In this document: positions 25,127 to 34,957 of the stretch, piece by piece
Layout: each line of letters begins with the position of its first letter
Numbering within the stretch: position 1 is the first letter of the stretch
From: Pelatocladus maniniholoensis HA4357-MV3
GTDB lineage: Bacteria; Cyanobacteriota; Cyanobacteriia; Cyanobacteriales; Nostocaceae
Assembly (NCBI GenBank): GCA_019359115.1
Contig: JAHHHW010000073.1
Span: forward strand, 1-64,000
Reading direction: 5' to 3'
Length of the DNA: 64,000 bases
Program-made: the position numbers and the translations under genes
The notes under the pieces: model-generated
The model's input: the letters and a program-made list of their open reading frames with translations, nothing else
Database searches by the model: none
Told to the model about the DNA's origin: nothing

Positions 25127-26482
25127 CTATGTATTAGTAAGTAATTGTGCGCGAGCAGAGAATCGAGCATTTTGTAAAGCCAAAACAGCACTTCGAGAAT
25201 CCTGTACCCAAAATTGACGTCCGAAACGGACGAGATGGCGGGAATTTTCAGCTTGAACAATTCCAATCACTGGTACTTTGGCTTTTTCTTTATCCCCAGA
25301 CTGTTCTTGCAGAATTGTTCGTAAACGATGTTGTTCTTCAATGGTAGCTGCTTGTTGGATATTTAATTCTACCATGACCATTTGTACTGTTTCTACTGCT
25401 TCTGCATCTTCAACAATAAATTGAGTTTGGTCATCTCGTCGGTCTACTTTACCCCAGATTATTAATCTGGAATCAATTTGCAGAAGTGAATTAATGCGTT
25501 CATAGGTTTTAGGAAATGCTATTGCTTCTGATTGAGAAGTTAAATCTTCTATTTGCAATATTGCCATTGGATCACCTTTTTTTGTGATGACTTTTTTGAC
25601 GTTATTGAGCATTACTACTGCACATAAAATTGATTCTTCTTTTTGTTCACCTAACCCCGAAAGATTAATTGGTGCGAGGACTCGCGCTGAACTGCGTACG
25701 GATTTAAGTGGATGATCTGATACGTAAAAGCCTAATAATTCTTTTTCTTTGCGTAACTTTTCTTGAGGAGGTAAATCAGGAACAGGTTTAGCTTTGGGAG
25801 CGCTATCAAAACTATTTTGGATATTATTTTTATTAGTATTGCTAGCAAATCCACCGCCTAAAAAATCGAATAGATTACCTTGACCTGTGGCTCTATCTTT
25901 GGCGCGGGATTGGGCCCAGTCGTAAACTAAAGGCAAATCATGAAGTAATTGATTACGATTGGAGTCAATTTTGTCAAAAGCTCCACAATAAATTAGTGAT
26001 TCTAAAGTGCGACGGTTCACAGTACCCAAATCAACGCGATCGCAAAAATCAGATAAAGACTTAAACTCATCTTTGGATTCTCTCGCTTCCAAAATAGCAG
26101 CGATCGCATTTTGTCCAACATTTCGCACTGCCGACAATCCAAACAAAACTTTCCCGTCCAAAGGGGTAAAATCGATCCCAGAACGATTAATATCGGGTGG
26201 ATCAATCTGAATACCCATATTTGTGCAGGTAGCAATATATTTCTGCACCTTATCTGTATCGTCACTGTTAGCTGTTAACAGTGCTGCCATATACTCTAAA
26301 GGATAATTCGCCTTTAAATACGCAGTTTGATAAGTTACATATCCGTAAGCTGTAGAGTGGGATTTATTGAAACAATTGGAAGCCACCAAACCATTTTTAA
26401 TCACAAAATTATGGTTTTGCTCTACTCCAATGTCATATACGTTTTGTATACCTAAAAATTTACGTGTTACAATTTTAACCAT
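25127..26482 (-). CDS. dnaE-C: DNA polymerase III alpha subunit, C-terminal half with split-intein C-fragment
   Basis: Residues 1-36 are the C-terminal piece of the DnaE split intein, ending HNFVIKNGLVASN. The extein begins with C37 (CFNKSHSTAYGYVTYQTAYLKANYP), so the nucleophile and the last Asn needed for trans-splicing are both present. The remaining about 415 residues are the C-terminal part of DnaE: the end of the polymerase domain with helix-hairpin-helix, 'LRKEKELLGFYVSDHPL', the OB-fold region 'VKKVITKKGDPMAILQIEDLTS', and the tail. The N-terminal half with intein-N is encoded elsewhere, as in other cyanobacteria. The gene has its own ATG with AAAGAG upstream. Confidence 0.95.
   Translation of the reverse strand: MVKIVTRKFLGIQNVYDIGVEQNHNFVIKNGLVASNCFNKSHSTAYGYVTYQTAYLKANYPLEYMAALLTANSDDTDKVQKYIATCTNMGIQIDPPDINRSGIDFTPLDGKVLFGLSAVRNVGQNAIAAILEARESKDEFKSLSDFCDRVDLGTVNRRTLESLIYCGAFDKIDSNRNQLLHDLPLVYDWAQSRAKDRATGQGNLFDFLGGGFASNTNKNNIQNSFDSAPKAKPVPDLPPQEKLRKEKELLGFYVSDHPLKSVRSSARVLAPINLSGLGEQKEESILCAVVMLNNVKKVITKKGDPMAILQIEDLTSQSEAIAFPKTYERINSLLQIDSRLIIWGKVDRRDDQTQFIVEDAEAVETVQMVMVELNIQQAATIEEQHRLRTILQEQSGDKEKAKVPVIGIVQAENSRHLVRFGRQFWVQDSRSAVLALQNARFSARAQLLTNT
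26375..26482 (-). other. Split-intein C-fragment (DnaE Int-C) coding segment
   Basis: The 36 codons encode an Int-C with the family's 'KIVTRKFLGIQNVYDIGVE' opening, the block-F HNF and block-G ASN|C junction. The penultimate residue is Ser rather than His, as is usual for DnaE split inteins. It should associate with Int-N in trans, ligate the two DnaE halves and be removed. Confidence 0.95.
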
Positions 26483-26858
26483 TGCTCTTTAATAGATTTA
26501 AGTCGTAATTTGTCATTTGTTATTTGTCATACTCTACTCTACGAGAAGCCGAAGAAGGCGCGTCTACGTCCTTGGTTAAGGGTTTGGTGTATGTTTACTT
26601 TTCGTAATTCCCTTTATGTTTATTCCCGCCGACTTACTTAGTGTGAAATACATATTAATCTAATTTAAGAATATAAGGCCATAGCGAACCCCGTTCCCCG
26701 TTCCCTGCTCCCTGCTCCCTGCTCCCCAATCCCCGTACTCTATGAGAAGCCGCTTACGCGTCTACGCGTAGCGTCTCCTCTGGAGAATCCCCGATCCCTT
26801 GATCAGAAATTGTCAAACTGTACTAAAATCAATGACTTGAGTCACTAAGGAAGCAATC
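26483..26858. other. Intergenic region with dispersed repeats
   Basis: The spacer between divergent dnaE-C and gatA holds three kinds of repeat. A degenerate copy of the GAGAAGCCG...CGTCTACG element is at 26530-26570. STRR-like CTCCCTG heptamers are at 26695-26727. A full copy of that element is at 26737-26790 (CTCTATGAGAAGCCGCTTACG, then CGTCTACGCGTAGCGTCTCC), almost the same as 39768-39825. A relative of this element is found inside the ABC exporter gene. Confidence 0.7.
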
Positions 26859-28316
26859 ATGGCATCCATCCGCGAGTTGCACAAACAGCTAGTTAAAAAA
26901 GAACGTTCTGCCGTAGAAATTACTCAAGAAGCTTTAGACCGCATTCAAACACTAGAGCCAAAATTACACAGTTTTTTGTGTATAACTGTCGAACGGGCCT
27001 TGGAACAAGCGCGGGCGGTGGATGCTAAAATCGCCGCAGGCGAAGAAATTGGGTTATTGGCAGGTGTTCCCATCGGCATTAAAGACAACATATGTACAAA
27101 GGGAATTACCACTACTTGTGCTTCCCGGATTTTAGAAAACTTTGTGCCGCCCTATGAGGCAACGGTAACACAAAAGTTGGCAGCAACTGGTGCTGTAATG
27201 GTGGGTAAAACCAATTTGGATGAGTTTGCTATGGGTGGTTCCACAGAAACTTCAGCCTATGGTTTGACTGCTAATCCTTGGGATTTATCGAGAGTTCCGG
27301 GTGGTTCATCTGGTGGTTCGGCGGCGGCAGTAGCAGCAGGAGAATGTACTGTTTCTCTGGGTTCTGATACTGGAGGTTCGATTCGTCAACCTGCTTCTTT
27401 CTGTGGTGTGGTGGGGATCAAACCGACTTATGGACTAGTTTCACGTTATGGTTTAGTCGCGTTTGCTTCATCTTTGGATCAAATTGGTCCTTTTGGTCGT
27501 TCTGTGGAAGATGCAGCAACATTGTTACAAGCGATCGCAGGTTACGATCCAAAAGATTCTACTAGCTTAAAAGTTCCTATTCCCGACTACAGCGCAAGTT
27601 TAAAGCCAGACCTTAAACCGAGAGGACAACTCAGAATTGGCGTGATCAAAGAAACCTTTGGTCAAGGTCTAGATTCACAAGTTGAAGAGGCTATCACCAT
27701 AGCACTTGCTCAACTGCAAAATCTGGGTGCAGAAATTCATATTGTTTCCTGTCCTCGCTTCCGTTATGGTTTACCTAGCTACTACATTATTGCTCCTTCC
27801 GAAGCTTCAGCGAATTTGGCTCGTTACGATGGCGTCAAGTACGGTTTCCGTGCTGATGAAGCGGAAAACTTGATCGATATGTACACTCGTACTCGTGCAA
27901 GTGGTTTCGGTACAGAAGTCAAACGCCGGATTATGTTGGGAACCTACGCTCTTTCAGCAGGATACTATGATGCCTATTATTTGAAAGCACAAAAGGTACG
28001 CACCCTAATTAAGGAAGACTTTGAAAGAGCTTTTGAACAAGTTGACGTTTTAGCTTGTCCTACAGCTCCTAGCACAGCATTCAAAGCAGGAGAAAAAACT
28101 GCTGATCCTCTAAGTATGTACTTAGTTGATTTGATGACTATTCCCGTAAATTTAGCAGGTCTACCAGGTATAAGTGTACCTTGTGGTTTTGATGACAGTG
28201 GACTACCGATTGGTTTACAGTTAATTGGTAAGCCTTTACGAGAAGACCAACTGTTTCAAGTAGCTTACGCTTATGAACAATCTACTCAGTGGCATTTGCG
28301 TATGCCACAAGTATAG
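26859..28316 (+). CDS. gatA: Glu-tRNA(Gln) amidotransferase subunit A
   Basis: The 485-residue amidase subunit of GatCAB releases ammonia from glutamine to convert Glu-tRNA(Gln) to Gln-tRNA(Gln). The Ser-cisSer-Lys triad is visible: Lys in '[10 protein letters not shown]', and the two Ser in '[15 protein letters not shown]' and '[17 protein letters not shown]'. The length is normal. gatB and gatC are not adjacent, as usual in cyanobacteria. Confidence 0.95.
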   Translation: MASIRELHKQLVKKERSAVEITQEALDRIQTLEPKLHSFLCITVERALEQARAVDAKIAAGEEIGLLAGVPIGIKDNICTKGITTTCASRILENFVPPYEATVTQKLAATGAVMVGKTNLDEFAMGGSTETSAYGLTANPWDLSRVPGGSSGGSAAAVAAGECTVSLGSDTGGSIRQPASFCGVVGIKPTYGLVSRYGLVAFASSLDQIGPFGRSVEDAATLLQAIAGYDPKDSTSLKVPIPDYSASLKPDLKPRGQLRIGVIKETFGQGLDSQVEEAITIALAQLQNLGAEIHIVSCPRFRYGLPSYYIIAPSEASANLARYDGVKYGFRADEAENLIDMYTRTRASGFGTEVKRRIMLGTYALSAGYYDAYYLKAQKVRTLIKEDFERAFEQVDVLACPTAPSTAFKAGEKTADPLSMYLVDLMTIPVNLAGLPGISVPCGFDDSGLPIGLQLIGKPLREDQLFQVAYAYEQSTQWHLRMPQV

Positions 28317-28431
28317 TTATTTGTCAATGGTCAATAGTCAAAAACTGTTGACCGATATTTATTTGATGCTATAAGTCCCCAAATTTTATAACTGAAGTCA
28401 ATTCCAAAATCCAAAATCGAATGAATCTGGA

Positions 28432-29313
28432 CTATTGACTATTGACAGTTTCAGGAGTAAAAGTTACTGTCTTGATCTTTCCTATATCTCCAAGGGGTTT
28501 TTGTTCACTTTTATTAGCAGAAACCAATACAGCACCTGCATTTCCAGAGCGTACAGTCAATTGCTTGTTTGCTGTCCAAGTTTTTCGCTCTCCCTTCTTT
28601 AAAGTCCCCACAAACATAGTTTTACCATCTGCTTTGACTCGTACCCATGATTCCCCTTGCAATTCCAGTGTCACTTCAACTGGAGATGCTGCTAGGGTGG
28701 AAGGAGATGTTTCTGATAAGGGAGTTGTAGTTGTTGTTGGTGTGGTAAATGGGGATAATGTTGGTGACGCAGCTAGGGATGCTTCTGGTGATTGAGTTGT
28801 AGCTGCTGGGGTAGTAAATGGAGATAATGTTGGTGAGGCAGCTACAGTTGTAGATAATGTTGTTTGTGGGGAAGCTTTGGATTTTTGATCCTGAGCAACA
28901 GAATCGGCTGGAGCTTTGGGATTAAGACGAAAAAACAATATAAAAGAAGCAACTGTTAATAATACTACATAAGGAACAGCAAGAGGGATATGTATACTTG
29001 GGCTTTTCTGCGCTTTCTTATCATCATTACCAGCATCGAGAAGAAAAAAGTTAATTGCAAAGTTTTTGGCTAATGCTACACCATCAAGTCCTAATGCGTC
29101 ACCGTAGCGTCGGATAAACCCTTGTACAAAAATTGGCTCTGGTAAGTCTTCATATCGACCTTCTTCCAATGCTTCTAGAAACGCTTGTCTGATCAGGGTT
29201 TGAGCAGTTATTTGTTCTATACGCACGGATTTCTCTTGGCGTATCTGTCGTAAATATGCTCCAATTTCCTTGAGTTGCTCTTGTTGAGCCTCATTAAAGG
29301 ACGTCACTGTCAT
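28432..29313 (-). CDS. RodZ-like protein with Pro/Thr/Ser-rich linker and DUF4115-like domain
   Basis: The protein is 293 residues: HTH_25 at about 10-80 ('GAYLRQIRQEKSVRIEQITAQTLIRQAFLEALEEGRYEDLPEPIFVQGFIRRYGDALG'), a membrane helix at about 110-128, and a linker of about 80 residues. The linker is duplicated within itself (LAASPTLSPFTTP occurs twice). The C-terminal DUF4115-like domain ('SWVRVKADGKTMFVGTLKKGERKTW') closes it. It resembles the protein at 4065-4856 over the whole length apart from the linker. Confidence 0.8.
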   Translation of the reverse strand: MTVTSFNEAQQEQLKEIGAYLRQIRQEKSVRIEQITAQTLIRQAFLEALEEGRYEDLPEPIFVQGFIRRYGDALGLDGVALAKNFAINFFLLDAGNDDKKAQKSPSIHIPLAVPYVVLLTVASFILFFRLNPKAPADSVAQDQKSKASPQTTLSTTVAASPTLSPFTTPAATTQSPEASLAASPTLSPFTTPTTTTTPLSETSPSTLAASPVEVTLELQGESWVRVKADGKTMFVGTLKKGERKTWTANKQLTVRSGNAGAVLVSANKSEQKPLGDIGKIKTVTFTPETVNSQ

Positions 29314-29482
29314 CTCCCAAAATCTACTGAATAATCTACTATTCTTTATTTATTAAACTTTTAAATCATAATTTTTTGATAAACAATGTTAATTGGCAAA
29401 TACTAAATTTACAAGCTTTTGCGATTATATTGTATACATAAATACTGGCATTTAACAGATTAAGCTGCAACATAAAATACAA

Positions 29483-30382
29483 TTGTTCACCAATATCTTA
29501 TTTTGGCTTGGAATCCTTACAGTACTCACCTACTGTGCTGTATGTATACTTCTTTTTTTGCGACAAACACGGTTTATCTTTTTTCCGTCTTCTACCATTG
29601 AAACAACGCCAAGGTTTTTAAATTTACCTTACGAAGAAATTTGGCTACCTATACAAATTCAATTGCATCAGTTGGAATATATTCATGGTTGGTGGTTGAG
29701 AGCAAATCAATCGAATGGGAAAGTTCTACTCTATCTACATGGTAATGGTATAAATATTGGCGCAAATATTACCAATGCTAGTAGATTTTATCAACTAGGG
29801 TTTTCGGTATTATTAATTGACTATCGAGGATATGGTAACAGTCGAGGTCGTTTTCCCAATGAAAAGCGAGTGTATGAAGATGCAGCGATCGCTTGGAATT
29901 ATTTAGTACATCAGCGCAGGATTACACCCAGTCAAATTTTTATCTATGGTCATTCTTTGGGAGGCGCGTAGCCGTGAGGCTTGTCGTCAGACATCGCTAT
30001 TGATTTAGCTATTAAACAGCCAGATGCAGGTGGATTGATTGTAGAAAGCTCTTTTACCTCAATTCGCCAAGTAGTTACTTACCGGAACATTTTTCGGATG
30101 TTTCCTGTCAATTTGATATTGACACAGCGATTTGAATCAATTCAAAAAGTACCTCGGTTAAAAATGCCTATTTTATTCATTCATGGTATCAGTGATATCA
30201 CTATCCCTGCTTTCATGAGTGAAAAATTATATGCTGCTGCTCCTGAACCGAAAAGATTGTTTCTGGTTTCTGGTGCTGGACATAATAACGTAGCAGAAGT
30301 AGCTCCTGCTGAGTATTTGCAAGCAGTGCTTCAGTTATGCAACCAGCTTTATCAAGGAGACGAGCAAACAAATAAAAATTAA
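29483..30382 (+). pseudogene. Alpha/beta hydrolase interrupted by a short stop-containing insert
   Basis: The first part (29483-29971, TTG start) has a membrane anchor at about 4-28, the oxyanion segment 'YLHGNGINIGAN', 'LLIDYRGYGNSRG', and the nucleophile elbow IYGHSLGG. The frame then meets TAG (29969) and TGA (29975). From 29993 the same frame continues 'IAIDLAIKQPDAGGLIVESSFTS', with the later catalytic Asp ('GISDITIP') and His ('GAGHNNV'). Deleting 24 or 27 bases at about 29966-29992 rejoins an ABHD13/serine-aminopeptidase-like protein of about 290 residues. The insert GCGTAGCCGTGAGGCTTGTC looks like a small dispersed repeat. Unless stops are read through, the gene is inactive. Confidence 0.8.
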
Positions 30383-30606
30383 ATAACGTTTTTAATTAAA
30401 AGTATTCTTTTTAATAAGAAGTTAAACAAATACTTATGTATAAAAAATTAAATATATGCTGTTGTAAATACTAAGGAATTTACTTGTGATTAATTTTAAC
30501 TTTAGTAATAAATTTATACTTAACAATCCGGATATGTGAACATAATTTTAGAAGAAATGACACAGGTATAACTTTTTTGCTTTGATTAATAAAGAGACTT
30601 ATAGTA

Positions 30607-31710
30607 ATGGTTACTACACCTGTGTACTTTTCACAAATATTAGAGAATCCCACTATTGAAATTTCTCAAGATGAATTGCGATCGCTGTTAGGAGAAATAG
30701 AAGCAGAACTGCATAATTCTCTAGTTTACCGTCGTGCTTTAGCTACTATACAAAAACTACTTGGTGACTCTGCTGACGAAGGCAAAATATTGATCAAAGC
30801 TGTGGCTAGAGAAGCGATTGATTTAGCATTTCAACAATTAGTTCAAAAGTATCAACGAGTTGAAAAATCTCTAGAAAAGTCAACAAATAATCAACCACAA
30901 GCAGAGAGTATTGATTTCACACAAAAAACCCAACACGATAATTACAATAACTTATCAGAGTGTTTGACAAACGTAAAATTTCATACTATTGAAATCAAAG
31001 AAAATACTCAATTAGGAAATTTACCATCTCCGCAGCAATTAGTAGCAAATATAGCCAACAACGAAAATATTACGGCAGTCAAACCATCTTTAGAGTCACT
31101 CAAAAACAAAACAGTCTCCCAAACAGAAGTCACAACACAAACCACAGAACAACAACGTACAGAAAGTCTGCGTCAAATAGGGGAACAACTGCGCCAAGCT
31201 CGTGAGTCCAAAGGTCTGTCTCTTGAACAACTCTGCGTTTATACTTACATCTCACCTCATCAAATGGAAGCTATAGAAAATGGGAACTGGGAGTTATTAC
31301 CAGAAGATGTGTTTGTACGTGGTTTTATCCGTACAATGGCAAATGTTTTAGGACTCAATGGGACAACTTTAATCACTTCCTTACCAGCACCAGAAACAAC
31401 AAAATCCGTTTTACCCTCTTGGGGTGAGTCTAAAAAAACTTCTAAACCACTAGGCTTGGAAATTCGCCCCATGCATTTATATTTAGGCTACACTGCTCTT
31501 GTCGCTGGTGCTGTAAGCGGATTATCGTATATTTCACAACAAGGAGAAACTAGCAGATTTGTGAATCAAAATGCAGTTACTCCTGCTCCTAACTCTTCTT
31601 CCGTTTCAGGCTCATTCAAGCATAATGAGTCTAAGATTATACCGGGAATCAAGTCTAGCGATGCTGGTGTGACTGTTGGACCAGATATTTCACCACCAGA
31701 AGCGTTGTAG
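30607..31710 (+). CDS. RodZ-like HTH_25 membrane protein lacking DUF4115
   Basis: The protein is 367 residues. Residues 1 to about 190 form an extra N-terminal region (helical up to about 85, then Gln/Asn/Thr-rich). HTH_25 follows at about 195-260 ('GEQLRQARESKGLSLEQLCVYTYISPHQMEAIENGNWELLPEDVFVRGFIRTMANVLG'). A membrane helix lies at about 295-312. Only about 55 disordered residues follow, so the DUF4115-like domain of the other two paralogues is absent. The next genes are convergent. Confidence 0.75.
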   Translation: MVTTPVYFSQILENPTIEISQDELRSLLGEIEAELHNSLVYRRALATIQKLLGDSADEGKILIKAVAREAIDLAFQQLVQKYQRVEKSLEKSTNNQPQAESIDFTQKTQHDNYNNLSECLTNVKFHTIEIKENTQLGNLPSPQQLVANIANNENITAVKPSLESLKNKTVSQTEVTTQTTEQQRTESLRQIGEQLRQARESKGLSLEQLCVYTYISPHQMEAIENGNWELLPEDVFVRGFIRTMANVLGLNGTTLITSLPAPETTKSVLPSWGESKKTSKPLGLEIRPMHLYLGYTALVAGAVSGLSYISQQGETSRFVNQNAVTPAPNSSSVSGSFKHNESKIIPGIKSSDAGVTVGPDISPPEAL

Positions 31711-31833
31711 GAGGATTGGGATTGGGGATTGGGGGTAGGGTGTAAACAGCCTAGATTGAAGGAACAAGGGGGACAAGGGAGAAATTTCTCTCGATCCCCA
31801 ATCCCCAATCCCTAATCCCCAAAATATATTACT
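31711..31833. repeat. Inverted heptamer tracts between convergent genes
   Basis: GGGATTGGGGATTGG (about 31714-31735) and CCCCAATCCCCAATCCC (about 31796-31820) are complementary. The spacer can therefore form a long hairpin between the HTH_25 gene and padR and may end transcription from both sides. Confidence 0.6.
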
Positions 31834-32427
31834 CTACTCTTCTTGTGCCAAGATGGTGTAGATTTCGCGTTTGGCTCGACTGAGTATTTCACGTACTCTA
31901 TTTATATGATCTGCATTGCCACTGCGAGCAACTTGCATTACTAATCCACCTAAATCAGCGATCGCATTTCCCAATTCCATCCACTGCTGGGGTTTGTTTT
32001 TTCTAGTCATCCAGTCTTGAGGATCACCCCGTTCGGCTAATAATTGTCTACCAGTTTCTGTAATTGTGTATACTTTCTTACCTTCTACTTGCTCAGAAAT
32101 GAGATAGCCTCCTTCTTCAAGTAGCTGGAGTGTGGGATAAACGGAACCTGGGCTAGGTTTCCAAAAACCACCATAACGTGCTTCTAATTCTTTGATCAAG
32201 TCATATCCATGTCGTGGTTGTTCTGCTAGCAGGGATAGAAGAATGTATTTTATATCACCGCGAGGTGTGCGTTGCTCATCTTTCCAATCCCACTTTGAGG
32301 ATCGGTGATGTCTATGTCTACCTTTGCGGGGTCTATCGTCACATCCTGATTCAAAAAAATCAGGATGCATAGGAACACTCAAAAACCTACCCATAAAATG
32401 AGGATGTCTAGGAAGACCTAAAAACAT
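31834..32427 (-). CDS. PadR-family transcriptional regulator
   Basis: The 197-residue protein has an N-terminal Gly/His/Arg-rich tail of about 55 residues (DRPRKGRHRHHRSS), then the PadR winged helix: 'KYILLSLLAEQPRHGYDLIKELEARYGGFWKPSPGSVYPTLQLLEEGGYLISEQVEGKKVYTIT'. A helical C-terminal region for dimerisation follows. The His-rich tail could bind metal, which is inference. A 12-bp perfect palindrome upstream is a candidate autoregulatory site. mgtE lies further upstream on the same strand. Confidence 0.88.
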   Translation of the reverse strand: MFLGLPRHPHFMGRFLSVPMHPDFFESGCDDRPRKGRHRHHRSSKWDWKDEQRTPRGDIKYILLSLLAEQPRHGYDLIKELEARYGGFWKPSPGSVYPTLQLLEEGGYLISEQVEGKKVYTITETGRQLLAERGDPQDWMTRKNKPQQWMELGNAIADLGGLVMQVARSGNADHINRVREILSRAKREIYTILAQEE

Positions 32428-32469
32428 AATTTTTCTCTTGCATACTTCTATTTCGATTATAGATACATC

Positions 32470-32481
32470 ACGATATATCGT
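32470..32481. promoter_or_regulatory. Candidate PadR operator: palindrome ACGATATATCGT
   Basis: A perfect 12-bp palindrome lies 43-54 bases upstream of the padR start. PadR proteins bind palindromic sites rich in A/T near their own promoters. The CGATATATCG core is also found in the dispersed palindromes at 3941 and 46691, so a repeat origin is the alternative. Confidence 0.4.
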
Positions 32482-32555
32482 TAATAAAAGTTAACAAAAA
32501 GAATCCCCCATTACATCGGGGGATTCTGACCAAAATAACTAAAAAATAGGAGAAA

Positions 32556-33911
32556 TTAGGGTTTTAAGTGGAATATATGCAAAGCACTTGAAATTAGAGT
32601 TAAGAAAATGACAAACCCGATCGCATCCAGCATAGTTGTTACTAATGGTCCACTAACTAATGCTGGATCGAGTTTGAGGCGTTTTAAAACCATTGGTAAC
32701 AAAGTTCCTAAAGTGACGGCGACAAGGGTATTTATGGCCATTACCGTTCCAGCAATCAATGATACCCAACGTTCTTGAGGAGGCGCCCAAATCAAAGAAA
32801 GACAGACCATTGTCAAACCCAAAGCGATGGCTGTACCTAAACCTGCTGTAAGTTCTTTACGCAGAAGTTTTACAGTATCCTTGGGTGTGACTTCTCCCAC
32901 GCCAAGTCCACGAATTGTCACTGTTAAAGCTTGAATGCCAACAGTACCACCAGTATTAGAAAATAAGGGCATAATTACAGCCAATACTGGCACCATCGAA
33001 ATAGTAGACTGAAATGGCGCGATCGCACTGGATGCTCCGATATACAACAGCATCACTCCAAATAGCCACGGTAAACGTTTTTTGAGCGTGATCAATGGAG
33101 AAGACAAAGTGGCTTCGTCACCACCACTCACCCCAGCTAATTTTTGAATATCCTCTGTGGCTTCTTCTTCAAGAATGTCAATCACGTCATCAATGGTGAT
33201 GATACCAACTAATCGCTCTTCCCGGTCAACCACGGGTAAAGCGATCAAGTCGTAACGCTGCATGATGCGGGCGACTTCTTCTTGGGGCGTTTCTGTTTTG
33301 ACTTTGACAACGCGATCGCTAGCGATACTCCCAATCAAAACATCAGGAAAAGTAAACAACAATTGTCGCAGAGAGACAACACTCACTAACTTGCGGTTGT
33401 CGTCTGTAACGTAGGCGTAGTAAATTGTTTCTTTGTCTTCGTCTTGGCGACGAATTTTGCTCAAAGCTTCGCCTACAGTCAATCCTTCTCGCAAGCGTAC
33501 ATACTCTGTAGTCATTACCCTGCCAGCAGTGCCTTCAGGATAACCGAGAATTGTTGCTGTTATTTGTCTTTGTTGGGGACTAAGTTCCTGCAATAAGCGT
33601 TTAACAACCTTTGCGGGTAACTCATCAAATAATTCTACCCGATCATCGGGACTCATATTTTCGACAATTTGTACAACCTGCACATCATGCAGAGAATTGA
33701 TTAATTCTTCTTGCACCTCTGGAGGCAGATATTCAAAAACGTCTGTGGCTTGATGTTTGTTAAGTAAACGAAATGCGATCGCCCTTTGTTTTCTGGGTAA
33801 TTGGGTAATGTACTCTCCCACATCAACCGGTTGTAAACGGTTTAAATCCCATTTGAGCTGGTTCAAGTCAGCAACGTCAATAACAGAATTGCGAACGTCC
33901 TGTACAAGCAT
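32556..33911 (-). CDS. mgtE: Magnesium transporter MgtE
   Basis: The 451-residue protein has the MgtE N-terminal helical domain (about 35-130), a CBS pair (about 138-260, 'MTTEYVRLREGLTVGEAL' and 'RIMQRYDLIALPVVDREERLVGIITIDDVIDIL'), and five membrane helices (about 285-450). The pore signature 'PLFSNTGGTVGIQALTVTIRGLG' is intact. It is a Mg2+-gated Mg2+ channel of the inner membrane. The length is that of the family. The upstream spacer has several hairpins (see 33912-34957). Confidence 0.95.
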   Translation of the reverse strand: MLVQDVRNSVIDVADLNQLKWDLNRLQPVDVGEYITQLPRKQRAIAFRLLNKHQATDVFEYLPPEVQEELINSLHDVQVVQIVENMSPDDRVELFDELPAKVVKRLLQELSPQQRQITATILGYPEGTAGRVMTTEYVRLREGLTVGEALSKIRRQDEDKETIYYAYVTDDNRKLVSVVSLRQLLFTFPDVLIGSIASDRVVKVKTETPQEEVARIMQRYDLIALPVVDREERLVGIITIDDVIDILEEEATEDIQKLAGVSGGDEATLSSPLITLKKRLPWLFGVMLLYIGASSAIAPFQSTISMVPVLAVIMPLFSNTGGTVGIQALTVTIRGLGVGEVTPKDTVKLLRKELTAGLGTAIALGLTMVCLSLIWAPPQERWVSLIAGTVMAINTLVAVTLGTLLPMVLKRLKLDPALVSGPLVTTMLDAIGFVIFLTLISSALHIFHLKP

Positions 33912-34957
33912 TTATTTCTAACCTCCCAATTGCCTCCCCCGCGCTGGGAGACAAACTCGCCAGCTTAGAGGAGGATAGTACTACCGTCTTGTGGACTTTG
34001 GTCCATAAAATCTCTGGAACTCAACATCGATGACCAATCAAGGCATCGCTCAGTTTAATACTAACCCGGAGTTATTAACCATCCGGTAAACGCTAAAGCG
34101 TCAAAGTGGATATTCTGTGATGCTACACACAAGCAACCCACTTAGCTACCCTGATTTTTTAATTACTTTGAGTAGATTCTACTACTGTTAGCAAATGTGT
34201 CAAGCTTATCTCAGGATTAATTTTTCAACTTTACGAAGTTAAAATAATTACTACTTTAGAATTAGCGATTATTTCAAGGTACTTTTAAGGCATTCATAGG
34301 CAGAAATTCGGCAAACTTAGCTCACACTAATAGTTTGCCTGAGAGCAATTGCTACTGTTATCAGCCGGAAAGTTGGCAATCAACGAAGTTATAAAACTCG
34401 TATTTATTCCCTTGAGCAAGTTTCAGATACAACTACCAAACAGTATTTTTGATGATTCTGCTCAATAATTAATTAGCAGATAGCATTTAACTTTAGTGTT
34501 GCAGGATAGTCAATATTCAGGAATTTTAAATATAATAACATATCCATAATGATTTTATTTACAGCAAACCCAAATTGTTTGTGAATAACGTCATTTATTA
34601 TCTTTTATTTAAATTATATGTATACTTTGTGTCCTTGATGGGTTTGTTCAAAATTTTCTGGTTCATAGCCATAGAACGGCTGTATAATAAAAATTTTTAA
34701 AAAATTATAATTCTGTTAAATCAGCCATAACAAATAGTTAATGAGTTAACAATTTGATTCAAAATATAGCAACTCTGTATGACTTATAAGAAATGTTTCT
34801 GAGGAACAAATCACAAATAAGGAGAGAATAAAAAATACAAATTATTTATTGTTGCTATATAATATTATTCTTAAATCACAGAAAATTTTGGGGTTAGCTG
34901 ACATAATTAAATACAAAGTTACAGGGTTATTTTCCAGAATCTACAGTCTAATTCAAT
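33912..34957. other. Long intergenic region with a possibly structured mgtE leader
   Basis: In about 1050 bases no gene is supported. The first about 250 bases upstream of mgtE are less AT-rich and contain several hairpins: TGGAC/GTCCA (33992-34005), ACGCT/AGCGT (about 34091-34102) and others, so the mRNA leader is probably structured. I could not match it to the known Mg2+ (M-box) consensus. From about 34160 on the sequence is AT-rich with no clear structure. The promoter of the GH15-like gene should be at its right end. Confidence 0.5.

Noticed and set aside
25127-26482. dnaE as a truncated pseudogene
   Set aside because: The short length is explained by the intact Int-C piece and Cys extein start of the known split dnaE.
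33912-34160. M-box (ykoK) Mg2+ riboswitch upstream of mgtE
   Set aside because: Hairpins are present, but I could not place the conserved M-box segments, so only a structured leader is stated.
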